NCBI GenBank assembly: GCA_020636845.1
Contig: JACJXD010000005.1
Location: 124,001-188,000 of the forward strand
Source of the DNA: Bacteroidales bacterium
GTDB taxonomy: Bacteria; Bacteroidota; Bacteroidia; Bacteroidales; Tenuifilaceae
Direction of reading: 5' to 3'
DNA length: 64,000 nt
Shown piece by piece: positions 1 to 8,758 of the stretch. The number at the start of each line of letters is the position of its first letter. The first letter of the stretch is position 1. A model generated the notes under the pieces. That model did not search any database, was not told the DNA's origin, and saw only the letters and a program-made list of their open reading frames with translations. The position numbers and the translations under genes were made by a program.

Positions 1-1599
1 GTTGCATCGAATAGTAAGGTTCCGAACGATGACGATCCGCTATTACAGCTCGAAACCATGATAGTTGGTTTAACCAACTATAGTATTCCGGATTCGTTGG
101 GTTTTGTTATCGATACTCATTTTGAGGATGTAGAATTATTGGATTTTGATAAAGTTGATGAGATATACATGATTGGGTATAACAATGCGCAAAAGTTTAT
201 ACCTTCTCTTAAGAAAAAAATTGCTAGAAGAGTACCGCTTGCTCAGTTGGAAGCTAAACGTAAAGTTTTTAGAGAGAAATTACCTCCGTTTTACATTGGA
301 AGCATAACCCTTGATGGGCTGAATAAAAAGCAAATTAAGTATATTAAGAGGTTGGTATTCAATAAATACTCAATAATTACAATAGATAAATTCAAAAAGG
401 ACTACTATAGGCTAATGTCCGACAGGGCTTTTTCGCGTATAGAACCATTTTTTACTTATAATAAAAGTACTGGTTTGTTTGATGTTAAGTTGAAACCAAA
501 GTTGAAAAGGACTATCGATTTAGGCCTAGGCTTAAGTTTATCGTCCGATATTGGTAATGAGGGTTTTGTTTCTACTAATTATAACTGGATTTCACGCACG
601 TCGAATACGCTGTACAGCAACATGTATTTTGGGAAACTTTTTAATAGTGTGAGACTTTCGGCTGTCAAGACGTTTCCAACAATAGTTCCGGTTTCATTAA
701 TAGGAACGGTTCTTGCAAATAGGTTGGATTACCATCGGAGTAATCCATTACCGTTTTACGAAGATTTGAAACCTGCCTATGCAATACAGAACGAGGTTTT
801 TGCTATGGGCGAGGTGAAAATTAGTCATACTAGTGCGTTTAATTCAACTTTGTATGTAGAAAGAGGGCAAAAACTCGATGAGTATTATCAAACTGAGCAA
901 TACTATTCGTTCGATACCCCTGATAAAACTTTATTCGATTATGTGAAAGGGTCGATAAGGCTGGAAAAATATACGCTGAATTCGAAGCAGTATGCAACTA
1001 GAGGACGGCATCAGCAATTAAGCATTTCGTATTATCAAGGAGACGAAACGCACCGACCAGGAACTACTGCGCCACAAACGGTTAAGCAGGTGTACGACCA
1101 TAAATTTTTTACAGCATACTTTTATAACGAAAGTTACCATCGTTTGCTTGGAAATGCGCTTTGGCTTGGTTTTAATTTGGAGGGGTACTATTCAAGTCAA
1201 AAACTTTTTAATAACTACTATGCTACGTTATTATCGACTAATCAGTTTTCGTCAACGGTTTATTCCCAGTCGATGTTTTTAAAACGGTATCGCAGTCCAC
1301 AGTACTTTGCAGTTGGATTAACTCCTGTTCTAAACATTGGTAAAAACTTTCATTTAAGAGTTTCAGCCTTTTTATTTCAACCTATGAAAACTATAGAGCA
1401 GGATGATAACTTGAATGTGTACTTTGATGAGACTTTTAGTAAACGCTGGTTAATTGGTGATTTTGCCTTGGTTTATAATACACCTTTTGGTCCGTTTGCC
1501 GCATCGGTTTCGTATTTTCCGTCCAATGGCGGTAAAGAGTTGTATTTTAACGTGACCTTTGGCTACTCAATATTTAATCCAAGGGTTTTCGATAATTAG
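1..1599 (+). CDS. patatin-like phospholipase with C-terminal POTRA and beta-barrel (5' truncated)
   Basis: The frame is open from base 1, so the N-terminal part, where a patatin hydrolase domain would lie, is outside the window. What remains (about 532 codons) begins with a segment typical of the end of a patatin domain, then a POTRA-like stretch (around GSITLDGLNKKQIKYIKRLV) and a long run of alternating hydrophobic and aromatic strands ending in ...FGYSIFNPRVFDN, as in Omp85/BamA barrels. Family knowledge: PlpD-like proteins combine a lipase passenger, a POTRA domain and an outer-membrane barrel. The phospholipase call is inferred from this C-terminal architecture because the catalytic Ser/Asp dyad is not visible. 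It ends 9 bp from the convergent kinase gene, with no clear terminator between. Confidence 0.72.
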   Translation, partial: VASNSKVPNDDDPLLQLETMIVGLTNYSIPDSLGFVIDTHFEDVELLDFDKVDEIYMIGYNNAQKFIPSLKKKIARRVPLAQLEAKRKVFREKLPPFYIGSITLDGLNKKQIKYIKRLVFNKYSIITIDKFKKDYYRLMSDRAFSRIEPFFTYNKSTGLFDVKLKPKLKRTIDLGLGLSLSSDIGNEGFVSTNYNWISRTSNTLYSNMYFGKLFNSVRLSAVKTFPTIVPVSLIGTVLANRLDYHRSNPLPFYEDLKPAYAIQNEVFAMGEVKISHTSAFNSTLYVERGQKLDEYYQTEQYYSFDTPDKTLFDYVKGSIRLEKYTLNSKQYATRGRHQQLSISYYQGDETHRPGTTAPQTVKQVYDHKFFTAYFYNESYHRLLGNALWLGFNLEGYYSSQKLFNNYYATLLSTNQFSSTVYSQSMFLKRYRSPQYFAVGLTPVLNIGKNFHLRVSAFLFQPMKTIEQDDNLNVYFDETFSKRWLIGDFALVYNTPFGPFAASVSYFPSNGGKELYFNVTFGYSIFNPRVFDN

Positions 1600-1608
1600 A
1601 CGAAGAAG

Positions 1609-3402
1609 TTACTGTTTGTGCTCAATAAGGTTTCGCATCTTTTGAATAAGCACCTCTATTTGGAATGGTTTGCTAATGTAATCGTCCATGCCGGCAGCCA
1701 AACTTTCCTCCCTATCCCCAAGTAGTGCATTTGCGGTAATGGCAATTATCGGGGTGTGGCTATTAGAACTTGCTTCAATTTCACGAATCTTTTTCGAAGC
1801 AACATATCCGTTCATAATTGGCATTTGAATATCCATAAGTATAATATCGTACTTGCTGGTTCCAAATTTATCCAGTGCCTCTTTTCCGTTAGCCGCTACA
1901 TCAATATTTTTAACAATATTTTTAAGGCTAAGAATAACAATTTTCTGGTTAATCAGGTTGTCTTCAACAAGTAAAACATTTGCGCTTCCAAGTTTGTGTT
2001 CGTAGAGCGTTGAAGTTTCGGTATTGGTATGAATTTCGTTGGTTTTGCCCGGGGCAGAAGCAGGTTTTTCCGATAGCGTGATTTCCGATTCAATTTTTGC
2101 TGAAGTTTCTGTTTTAGGTATTTCAAGAAAATACGAGAATGAAACGTTAGCGTTGTCGTTGGAGAGTTTAATATTTACTTTCCCTCCATTTTCTCTTACC
2201 AACTTATCGGTAATGTGAAGATCGAGCATTTCAACGTAAAGTTGAGTGCTTAACGAGTTTGCTCCTTCGCCAATAGTCGATTGAGTATATCCGTTGCGGA
2301 TATTCAACATTAAAGGAAAAGAACTCTTTACAGAAAATAGAACTTCTATTTTACTAGAACTTCGTGTGTCGGTTGAAACAAAAACATCGAGCACTACCTT
2401 GTTATTGGTGCTTTTATTTTTTATGATGTTTTCGAAAATGTTCAGAAAAATTTGTTTAAGCCTAACAGGATCTCCGATAAGTTGTTTGGGAATTGTTTCG
2501 TCAATTTTAATGTTGAAGCCTACAGCCTGCGATGTAGTGGCAAATAATCTTATGGTATTGTTCAGTGTGGACGAAAGGTTAAATGGAACGTTCAGCGATG
2601 CTTCCCTTTGCTGTTCGTCGGCTTGCATTTCAATCATGGAGTTTAGCGCTCCCAAGAGGTTATTTGTTGAGGCTTGTATAGTATCGATTAAATCCTTGGT
2701 CTTTTCTTCAATATTAGAGGACGAAAGAATGTTGGAAATAACCATAATATTATTTAACGGCGTACGTATTTGATGGGAAAGTTTTGCTAGGTTTTCATCC
2801 CTAAGGTTATTGTGATTCTTTAAGTCGATTATCGACTTTTCTGCCTTTTCAACTCTAAACTTAAAGTGTTGAAACAGAATGTACGATGTTAGATGAATTA
2901 CTAGGTATATCGCTACAAAAAGAATAGCAACATAAATGGTGCTAGTTGTACTCATTCCCATTTTATTGGGGATGAAATAAATAAAGTATGCAGTAATAAG
3001 CCCTGTGATTATAGAAATTGTATGTGCAACCTTATTGCCTGTTCCTGTAAATGCCAAAAAAGGAAATAATCCTATTCCAACGATGAAAGCAAAATTTGCA
3101 TCGGAAAAGTATTCCGTAAGTATTAATACAATTGACGTAAGCGGAACTACAATATTTCCTATCGAGGTTATTGATTTTTGCTTACTTATGTATAGTAATG
3201 TTAGGATAATTAGCGAACCTAGAAAAGGTAATAATCCAACCAGAAAAGATTTTTGAATAAAAAATATAATACCTGAAAGAAATAGGTAAAGACCAAAAGC
3301 CATTGTTATAATAAAAAAATGGCCAAAGAAACTATTTGCCTCATTTGGGCTGTTTTTCCCATTAAAATTGCAAATAGACAGTAGTTCGTTCACAAAATTC
3401 AT
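1609..3402 (-). CDS. membrane hybrid histidine kinase/response regulator with degenerate ATPase domain
   Basis: A 597-residue protein with about six hydrophobic segments in residues 30-180, then an HisKA domain with an intact H-box (KLSHQIRTPLNNI, His210), an HATPase region (about 310-430) and a C-terminal receiver (about 475-597). The receiver looks functional: acidic pair Glu480/Asp481, phosphoacceptor Asp524 in ILMDIQMP, and SKPF lysine. In the ATPase region the N-box asparagines are present (NIFENIIK), but the usual DxGxG G1 motif is missing and the G2 loop reads GEGANSLSTQ instead of GTGLGL. It may therefore be a weak kinase or act as a phosphatase/relay. No recognisable sensory domain other than the membrane part. 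A TATCTTTG -7 element lies about 35 bp upstream. The signal is unknown. Confidence 0.88.
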   Translation of the reverse strand: MNFVNELLSICNFNGKNSPNEANSFFGHFFIITMAFGLYLFLSGIIFFIQKSFLVGLLPFLGSLIILTLLYISKQKSITSIGNIVVPLTSIVLILTEYFSDANFAFIVGIGLFPFLAFTGTGNKVAHTISIITGLITAYFIYFIPNKMGMSTTSTIYVAILFVAIYLVIHLTSYILFQHFKFRVEKAEKSIIDLKNHNNLRDENLAKLSHQIRTPLNNIMVISNILSSSNIEEKTKDLIDTIQASTNNLLGALNSMIEMQADEQQREASLNVPFNLSSTLNNTIRLFATTSQAVGFNIKIDETIPKQLIGDPVRLKQIFLNIFENIIKNKSTNNKVVLDVFVSTDTRSSSKIEVLFSVKSSFPLMLNIRNGYTQSTIGEGANSLSTQLYVEMLDLHITDKLVRENGGKVNIKLSNDNANVSFSYFLEIPKTETSAKIESEITLSEKPASAPGKTNEIHTNTETSTLYEHKLGSANVLLVEDNLINQKIVILSLKNIVKNIDVAANGKEALDKFGTSKYDIILMDIQMPIMNGYVASKKIREIEASSNSHTPIIAITANALLGDREESLAAGMDDYISKPFQIEVLIQKMRNLIEHKQ

Positions 3403-3437
3403 AAAGCCTTGAAATATTGAAATGCTAACAATATCAT

Positions 3438-3445
3438 CAAAGATA
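3438..3445 (-). promoter_or_regulatory. candidate -7 element of the hybrid kinase gene
   Basis: Reads TATCTTTG on the minus strand, an exact match to the Bacteroidota TAnnTTTG -7 consensus, about 35 bp before the start codon. No TTTG at the expected -33 distance. Confidence 0.45.
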
Positions 3446-3556
3446 GTTTAAAAAACGAAAAGCTTACCTAAAATATAGAAAGAATTTTGGGTAAATGCAA
3501 ATCGATATAAAATCGTTTAAATCGGAGAGTTTATACTTAGTGTGGGAACTTTAGAA

Positions 3557-4195
3557 TCATCCAATCCAAATTTCTTTAATGACATTTATTATTGCTAAAA
3601 TGCCCAAAATAAAGATGATTGCGCCTGAAATTTTATTTATCCACCAAAGCTGTTTCAATCTAAATTTATGTCTAAAAAAGTTTACCAAGCTCGATAGAAT
3701 ATACCACCATAAAGAGCCACCCAAAAAAACGCCTAAAAGCGCTATTGAAGTTATTCCAAAATGCTGGTCGTGAGCAACAATTCCTGTTGCGGCAAACAGT
3801 GCAACAAAAACAAAAATGGCAAAAGGGTTGGTTGCTGTTAGGAATAGAACAGAGAAAAAATCTTCGATTAGTTTATTCTTTTTTCTTTTATGGCGTTTTA
3901 ATTGACTTACCGGATTGGTGTAGAATGTTTTTAAGCCGAGCAATGCAACAATAATTCCACCAATAACTTCAATTATAAGTTGTTTTTCTTCAATAAAACT
4001 GATAATAAACGAAAGGCTAAAACCTGCAATTGCGGCGAAGAAGGTATCGGCCGAAGCAGCTCCTAAGCCAGATACGAATCCGCTGGATCGACCTTTATTT
4101 ATAGTTCTTTGAATGCATATTACCCCTATTGGGCCTAGGGGTATAGATGCAAGTAAACCAATAACTATTCCTTTAACCAGCAGGATTAATAGCAT
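3557..4195 (-). CDS. LysE/RhtB-family amino-acid exporter
   Basis: A 212-residue inner-membrane protein with about six hydrophobic segments and the LysE-family N-terminal signature (IPLGPIGVICIQRTINKG) in the first 35 residues. Family members export amino acids (lysine, homoserine, threonine) or related small molecules using the proton gradient; the substrate here cannot be read from sequence. A basic loop (KRHKRKK) near residue 100 separates the two halves, as is usual in the family. Length matches the family norm of about 200-220. The gene is monocistronic in appearance: its own TATATTTG -7 element sits about 22 bp upstream, and 154 bp separate it from the kinase gene downstream. Confidence 0.9.
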   Translation of the reverse strand: MLLILLVKGIVIGLLASIPLGPIGVICIQRTINKGRSSGFVSGLGAASADTFFAAIAGFSLSFIISFIEEKQLIIEVIGGIIVALLGLKTFYTNPVSQLKRHKRKKNKLIEDFFSVLFLTATNPFAIFVFVALFAATGIVAHDQHFGITSIALLGVFLGGSLWWYILSSLVNFFRHKFRLKQLWWINKISGAIIFILGILAIINVIKEIWIG

Positions 4196-4501
4196 TTTAC
4201 TTTTTTAAATTGAGGTGCAAATATAGCAATTTAAGATGTATTGGGAAAGCTAAACAACGCAACAGAAATTATTAGGTTGAATGATTTCCTTGTTTCGATT
4301 CAAAAGTTGATGAATAGGCTATGTGTGGGCTATCCTTTTTACGAAATAAAACCAATGTAGCGTTTGTCGATGGGTAATTATATGCCTTTGTAGTTTTAGA
4401 AGTAATAAAATTTCAAAATTAAACGTTCAGCATAAATTTAGAATTCAAATGGATTATCTTTACAACTGTTTTGGACTAAAATTATTTAACTATCTAGGTA
4501 A
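4196..4501. other. intergenic region between divergent LysE-type and lnt genes
   Basis: 306 bp without a gene. It holds the LysE -7 element (4218-4225, minus) and, for lnt, a near-consensus TATCTTTA at 4455-4462 on the plus strand about 40 bp before the ATG. I see no hairpin, repeat or credible small ORF. Confidence 0.5.
4218..4225 (-). promoter_or_regulatory. -7 element of the LysE-type gene
   Basis: TATATTTG on the minus strand, an exact TAnnTTTG match. TTTC (4245-4248) lies 19 bp further upstream, one base off the TTTG -33 consensus. The predicted 5' leader is very short (about 15-20 nt). Confidence 0.55.
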
Positions 4502-6112
4502 ATGAAAAAGTTTTTCAACACGGAGTTGTTTTTGGTAATTCTTTCGGGGATTTTAATGGCACTTCCTTGGTATGAAAGAATTCCCAGCTATTCAATTTTC
4601 TTTGGGCTGGTTCCAATGTTTATGGCCTACGACAGGCTTCAAGAAAAGGGAGTTGGGTATTGGAAAACTATCAGGCTAATCTATTTAGGTTTCTTTGTTT
4701 GGAATGCTCTGGCAACGTGGTGGCTATGCAATGCTACAGTTGTGGGCGCAATTGCAGCCTTTTTTGCTAATTCATTACTAATGACCTTAGTGTTTTCTGT
4801 TTTTCATTTTGTACGGAAATATGCAGGAAAAACGGTAGGAGCATTTGCGTTTATAACGCTTTGGCTGGCTTGGGAAAAGTTTTTTCATTACACCGAAATA
4901 TCATGGCCGTGGCTTACGCTAGGGAACGCGCTCGGCAACCATCCAATGGTTATTCAATGGTACGAATACACAGGCGTGCTGGGCGGTTCGTTGTGGATAT
5001 TAGTTGTTAACTTTTTTATTATTTCGCAGGTTACCGCCTGGAAAGAGAAAATTTATGGGCGTATTGCATGGTTTTTTCTGGATGTACTACTGTTTTTTAC
5101 CATTCCGTTTGTCATATCGCTTTACATATACTTTAACTATGAAGAAAAGCCTAATCCGGTAAATGTTGTGGTGGTTCAGCCTAATATTGACCCGTATAAC
5201 GAAAAGTTCAGCGGGCTAACATACGAACAGCAACTGGATATCATGGTAAACATTGCGAGTGAATATACCGATAGTTTGACCGATTATGTGGTTTGCCCGG
5301 AATCCGCTATCGATACTCGTATTTGGGAAAACATGATGGTAAAAAATCCTAGCATACTCCAAATTAAAAAGTTTGTGGATGAGCATCCTCGCGTTAAGTG
5401 GATTACCGGATTGATATCACATAAACGTTATTTACCGGGGGAACCAATCTCTCCTACTGCCAGAAAGTTTATGGATGCGCCGTTTTATTACGATAATTTT
5501 AATTCTGCTGTTCAAATTGACACTTCAATGAAATTGCCAATTTACCATAAATCGAAGTTGGTAATTGGTGTTGAGATGACCCCGTATCCAAAATTCTTTA
5601 AATTTCTTGAAAAGTTCTCGATTGATTTGGGAGGAGTTACCGGAAATTTTGGAACACAGCCTACACGTGGCGTTTTTAGATCTCCGGATAATCGTTTTGG
5701 TGTAGGCCCTATTATTTGCTACGAATCAGTTTACGGTAAGTACGTTTCGGATTATATTAAAAACGGGGCAAATTTGTTATTTGTAATTACAAACGACGGT
5801 TGGTGGGGAAATACTCCCGGTTATCATCAGCATTTATCGTTTTCGCGCATTCGCGCAATCGAGATGCGTCGTTCCATTGCTCGTTCGGCTAATACCGGTA
5901 TTTCTGCGCTGATTAATCAACGTGGCGATTTGGTCGATACCCTTGGTTGGTGGAAACGTGGTGCCATTAAGGGGACCATTAATGCTAACGACAAGGTTAC
6001 GTACTATGCTAATCACGGCGATTACATTGGTAATATTTCGGCGTTTCTTGCTTTGCTATCTTTGGCTGTTGCCATTTCCAAGTATTTGCGAAAGGATAAA
6101 AGTATTGGTTAA
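4502..6112 (+). CDS. lnt: apolipoprotein N-acyltransferase
   Basis: Transfers the third acyl chain to the N-terminal Cys of lipoproteins in the inner membrane, the last step of lipoprotein maturation. The 536-residue protein has an N-terminal multi-span region (about residues 8-210), a periplasmic carbon-nitrogen hydrolase domain (about 220-500) and a final membrane segment. The catalytic triad is visible: Glu267 in CPESAI, Lys350 in YHKSKLVIGVE and Cys407 in GPIICYES. The segment after the lysine is IGVE where proteobacterial enzymes have PFGE. Many lipoproteins encoded nearby would be substrates. A near-consensus -7 element lies about 40 bp upstream, and a strong bidirectional terminator lies between it and the convergent dsbD. 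Confidence 0.95.
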   Translation: MKKFFNTELFLVILSGILMALPWYERIPSYSIFFGLVPMFMAYDRLQEKGVGYWKTIRLIYLGFFVWNALATWWLCNATVVGAIAAFFANSLLMTLVFSVFHFVRKYAGKTVGAFAFITLWLAWEKFFHYTEISWPWLTLGNALGNHPMVIQWYEYTGVLGGSLWILVVNFFIISQVTAWKEKIYGRIAWFFLDVLLFFTIPFVISLYIYFNYEEKPNPVNVVVVQPNIDPYNEKFSGLTYEQQLDIMVNIASEYTDSLTDYVVCPESAIDTRIWENMMVKNPSILQIKKFVDEHPRVKWITGLISHKRYLPGEPISPTARKFMDAPFYYDNFNSAVQIDTSMKLPIYHKSKLVIGVEMTPYPKFFKFLEKFSIDLGGVTGNFGTQPTRGVFRSPDNRFGVGPIICYESVYGKYVSDYIKNGANLLFVITNDGWWGNTPGYHQHLSFSRIRAIEMRRSIARSANTGISALINQRGDLVDTLGWWKRGAIKGTINANDKVTYYANHGDYIGNISAFLALLSLAVAISKYLRKDKSIG

Positions 6113-6116
6113 TTAT

Positions 6117-6152
6117 AAAGAATAAGGCCGTTGAAAAACGGCCTTATTCTTT
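6117..6152. terminator. bidirectional terminator between lnt and dsbD
   Basis: Perfect 16-bp stem (left arm 6117-6132, right arm 6137-6152) closed by a GAAA tetraloop. The A-rich left end and T-rich right end make it work in both directions for the two convergent genes. Confidence 0.9.
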
Positions 6153-6165
6153 ATTTAATGGGAAA

Positions 6166-8214
6166 TTATTTATCTCTTGTCTTGAACTCTTGAATACCTT
6201 TATCCAAAAAGGCTACAAATTCATCTACATTCAAGTTGTAACCGCGTGGGTCGGCTAAAAGTTTTTCGTTATTATCTAGTAAAACGTAGTACGGTTGTCC
6301 ATTTACGTTAAAGTGGGTTGCCTGAAAATCGGCATTCTTTTTACCAATGGTCTTTTTTACTTTACCATCTCTTGCTGAAGTAACCCATTCGTTTTTGGGC
6401 AGATCGGTTCTGTCGTCAACGTATAGGGCAACAATTACGTAGTTGTTATTAAGTCTTTCCAATACACGGGGATCGCTCAGTACGCTTGCCTCCATTTCCT
6501 TACAGTTAGCGCAGGAGTGACCGACAAAATCTATAAATAACGGTTTCCCTTTTTCCCTTGCACAGCGTAATGCTTGGTCGTAATCGAAGTAGCCTTTAAG
6601 TCCATGAGGCAGTTCTAAAAAATCGGCATAACGAGGTTCTTCACAAAGTGAATTGTTATTCAAAGCGGATGTGTTGATTACGTTTCCGTGATTGTCGCTT
6701 AATTTAAAACTCTGACTGGAAAGTGGCGGTAGTAGTCCTGAAATAGATTTTAGAGGTGCCCCAAAAAGTCCGGGAATGAGGTAAAATACGAATGTAAAGC
6801 TGGCTATGGCAAGGAATAAGCGAAATACCCCCACATGCTGAAGGTCGGAATCAAACTTAAATTTGATTTTGCCAAGCAGGTACATTCCTAAAAGTATGAA
6901 AATTGCAATCCAAATAGATATGTAAAATTCGCGGCTAAACAGGTGTAGTTGATACGACTGGTCGATAGTTAGCAAAAATTTTAGGGAGAAGGCAAGAATA
7001 ATAAATCCAAGCACAATTTTTACGGAGTTCATCCATCCACCCGAGCGGGGTAACGATTTTAGCCACGACGGGAAAATGGCAAACAGGGTAAACGGAATGG
7101 AAAAGGCCAACGAAAATCCAAACATTCCTACAATTGGTTTAGCGCCAAGCCCCGAGGCGGCTTCAACTAGCAATGCGCCAACAATTGGGCCTACACACGA
7201 AAGGCTAACAATAACGGTAGTTAATGCTAAAAAGAATGAGCCAATTATTCCACCTTTGTCGGCCTTGCTATCGGTTTTGTTAGCCAAGCTGCCGGGCAGA
7301 ATTATTTCGAATAGTCCGAAGAACGATGCAGCAAAGGCAATAAACAAGAGGAAAAATATGGTATTGGTTATCCAGTGCGACGTGAGCGTGGTGGCAAAGT
7401 CGGGACCAAGGTTAAACAGCGAAACTATAAAGCCGAGCGATGTGTATATAACAATAATAGAAATGCCAAATACCAGTGCATTTAAAATGGCGTTGGCCTT
7501 GTTTCCCTGTTTTCCCATGAAGAACGATACTGTCATTGGAATCATTGGAAAAACGCAAGGAGTAAGCAGTCCCAGAAGCCCTGCTCCAAATGCAATGAAA
7601 AAGAAAACCCATAACGACTGGCTACTTTTGTTGTTTTCCGTTTCTTTTTCCAAATTGTTATCGGAAACCGTTGCAGGTTTAACTTCGTTTAAGGTTGTTT
7701 TTGTAGAAACTTCTTCTATGTTATCATTGGGCTTTGTAACTTGATTTTCAGCCGTGTTGCTAGCGGTAACCTTAACCGATAAGTCTTTTTCAAGGTAAAT
7801 ACACTTGTCGGCATAGCAGGCCTGATACTCAACCGATACATTGGCAACGGCCTCGTTTCCTGTCAATTCTACAAGTTGGCTGAATTTGGCTTCATGCTCA
7901 AAAAACGAAAGGTCGAGGTCGAAAACTTCGTCGTGCTCGGTGGTGGACTTAGAGAGTTCCTTTATGGAGCCGACAGTTTTATAACCTTCAGGTTTATTAA
8001 ATGTGAAATTTGTTGGCAAGGGGCCGCCTTCTGGAAGTTTTGTGGTATAAAGGTGCCATCCTTGGTCGATGCTTGCGGTTATGATAACTTCGTACTTTTT
8101 AGCATCCGCATGTTTCGACGAAATCGACCACTGAACAGGGTCGTCCATTTGTGCGTTAGCGGTAAGTCCGGCAAGAGCAAATAAAATGAGTAATGTATGC
8201 TTAAATTTGTTCAT
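6166..8214 (-). CDS. dsbD: thiol:disulfide interchange protein DsbD
   Basis: Carries electrons from cytoplasmic thioredoxin across the inner membrane to periplasmic thiol proteins. The 682-residue protein has a signal peptide (cleavage after TANA, about residue 21), a periplasmic DsbD-alpha-type domain with Cys133 and Cys138 (QACYADKC), a membrane domain of about eight segments from residue 200 with the paired cysteines Cys220 (LTPCVFPMIP) and Cys340 (SLSCVGP), and a C-terminal thioredoxin domain with Cys568-x-x-Cys571 (HSCANC). All six redox cysteines are therefore present. The window also holds several exported thioredoxin-fold proteins (14.6, 42.8 and 46.5 kb) that are plausible clients. 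A TATATTTG -7 element lies about 50 bp upstream. Confidence 0.95.
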   Translation of the reverse strand: MNKFKHTLLILFALAGLTANAQMDDPVQWSISSKHADAKKYEVIITASIDQGWHLYTTKLPEGGPLPTNFTFNKPEGYKTVGSIKELSKSTTEHDEVFDLDLSFFEHEAKFSQLVELTGNEAVANVSVEYQACYADKCIYLEKDLSVKVTASNTAENQVTKPNDNIEEVSTKTTLNEVKPATVSDNNLEKETENNKSSQSLWVFFFIAFGAGLLGLLTPCVFPMIPMTVSFFMGKQGNKANAILNALVFGISIIVIYTSLGFIVSLFNLGPDFATTLTSHWITNTIFFLLFIAFAASFFGLFEIILPGSLANKTDSKADKGGIIGSFFLALTTVIVSLSCVGPIVGALLVEAASGLGAKPIVGMFGFSLAFSIPFTLFAIFPSWLKSLPRSGGWMNSVKIVLGFIILAFSLKFLLTIDQSYQLHLFSREFYISIWIAIFILLGMYLLGKIKFKFDSDLQHVGVFRLFLAIASFTFVFYLIPGLFGAPLKSISGLLPPLSSQSFKLSDNHGNVINTSALNNNSLCEEPRYADFLELPHGLKGYFDYDQALRCAREKGKPLFIDFVGHSCANCKEMEASVLSDPRVLERLNNNYVIVALYVDDRTDLPKNEWVTSARDGKVKKTIGKKNADFQATHFNVNGQPYYVLLDNNEKLLADPRGYNLNVDEFVAFLDKGIQEFKTRDK

Positions 8215-8265
8215 AGTATATTGGTTTTATTGTTATTCTTTGCTTTTATCGTTGATTTATGATTA

Positions 8266-8273
8266 CAAATATA
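8266..8273 (-). promoter_or_regulatory. -7 element of dsbD
   Basis: TATATTTG on the minus strand, an exact TAnnTTTG match and identical to the elements of the LysE-type and PiT genes. TTTC (8296-8299) lies 22 bp further upstream as a possible -33 element. Confidence 0.5.
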
Positions 8274-8706
8274 GCCAATAATAATGATGGCTTTAGAAAT
8301 GAAGTTTAGTTTTGAAATTGTTGAGGTACATAAGTATTGTTTATTTTAAAAGTAATATGATGAGTAGCAGGAGCGGGTAATATTTTTTGTGAATTATTCG
8401 AGTTGTATTAAAAAAATCAATAGTCTGAATTATTTTGCTGAATGTATAACCGCCTAATTGCTTACTTGTTTACGAATTTATGTATAAATGTTTTTTTGCT
8501 ACCGCAAGAGGTAAATTTAGTGTAGCCTCTTTATGTTTTTTCTGAGTTTACCAAAGTGTTAGGTGTTTTGGAATGTATATTTTTAATTCTTAGTGTTAGT
8601 ACGCTGGCGTTTAAAATGGCTTTTGTAAACCTTAAACCGGGGTTAATTTTTTAAATTAGTGTAAATTAAGTTATGTTCATGAGACAATCAGTATGTCCCG
8701 TATATA

Positions 8707-8752
8707 CAATAAAAAGGCTAAAATTCTTTACTTAATTTTAGCCTTTTTATTG
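8707..8752 (-). terminator. terminator of the thioredoxin-SusC-SusD operon
   Basis: Perfect 19-bp inverted repeat (8707-8725 and 8734-8752) with an 8-nt loop, just past the SusD stop codon. In minus-strand sense the right arm ends in a T-rich stretch. Confidence 0.85.
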
Positions 8753-8758
8753 TTTCTG

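Larger units (their letters stand above)
8215..8758. other. long intergenic region upstream of dsbD
   Basis: 544 bp, AT-rich, without a credible gene on either strand. It holds the dsbD -7 element (8266-8273) and, at the far end, the terminator of the SusC/SusD operon (8707-8752). The central 400 bp show nothing I can assign. Confidence 0.5.

Noticed and set aside
7076..7744. Long open frame opposite dsbD
   Set aside because: Antisense to clearly conserved DsbD membrane segments; a shadow frame without any recognisable motif.
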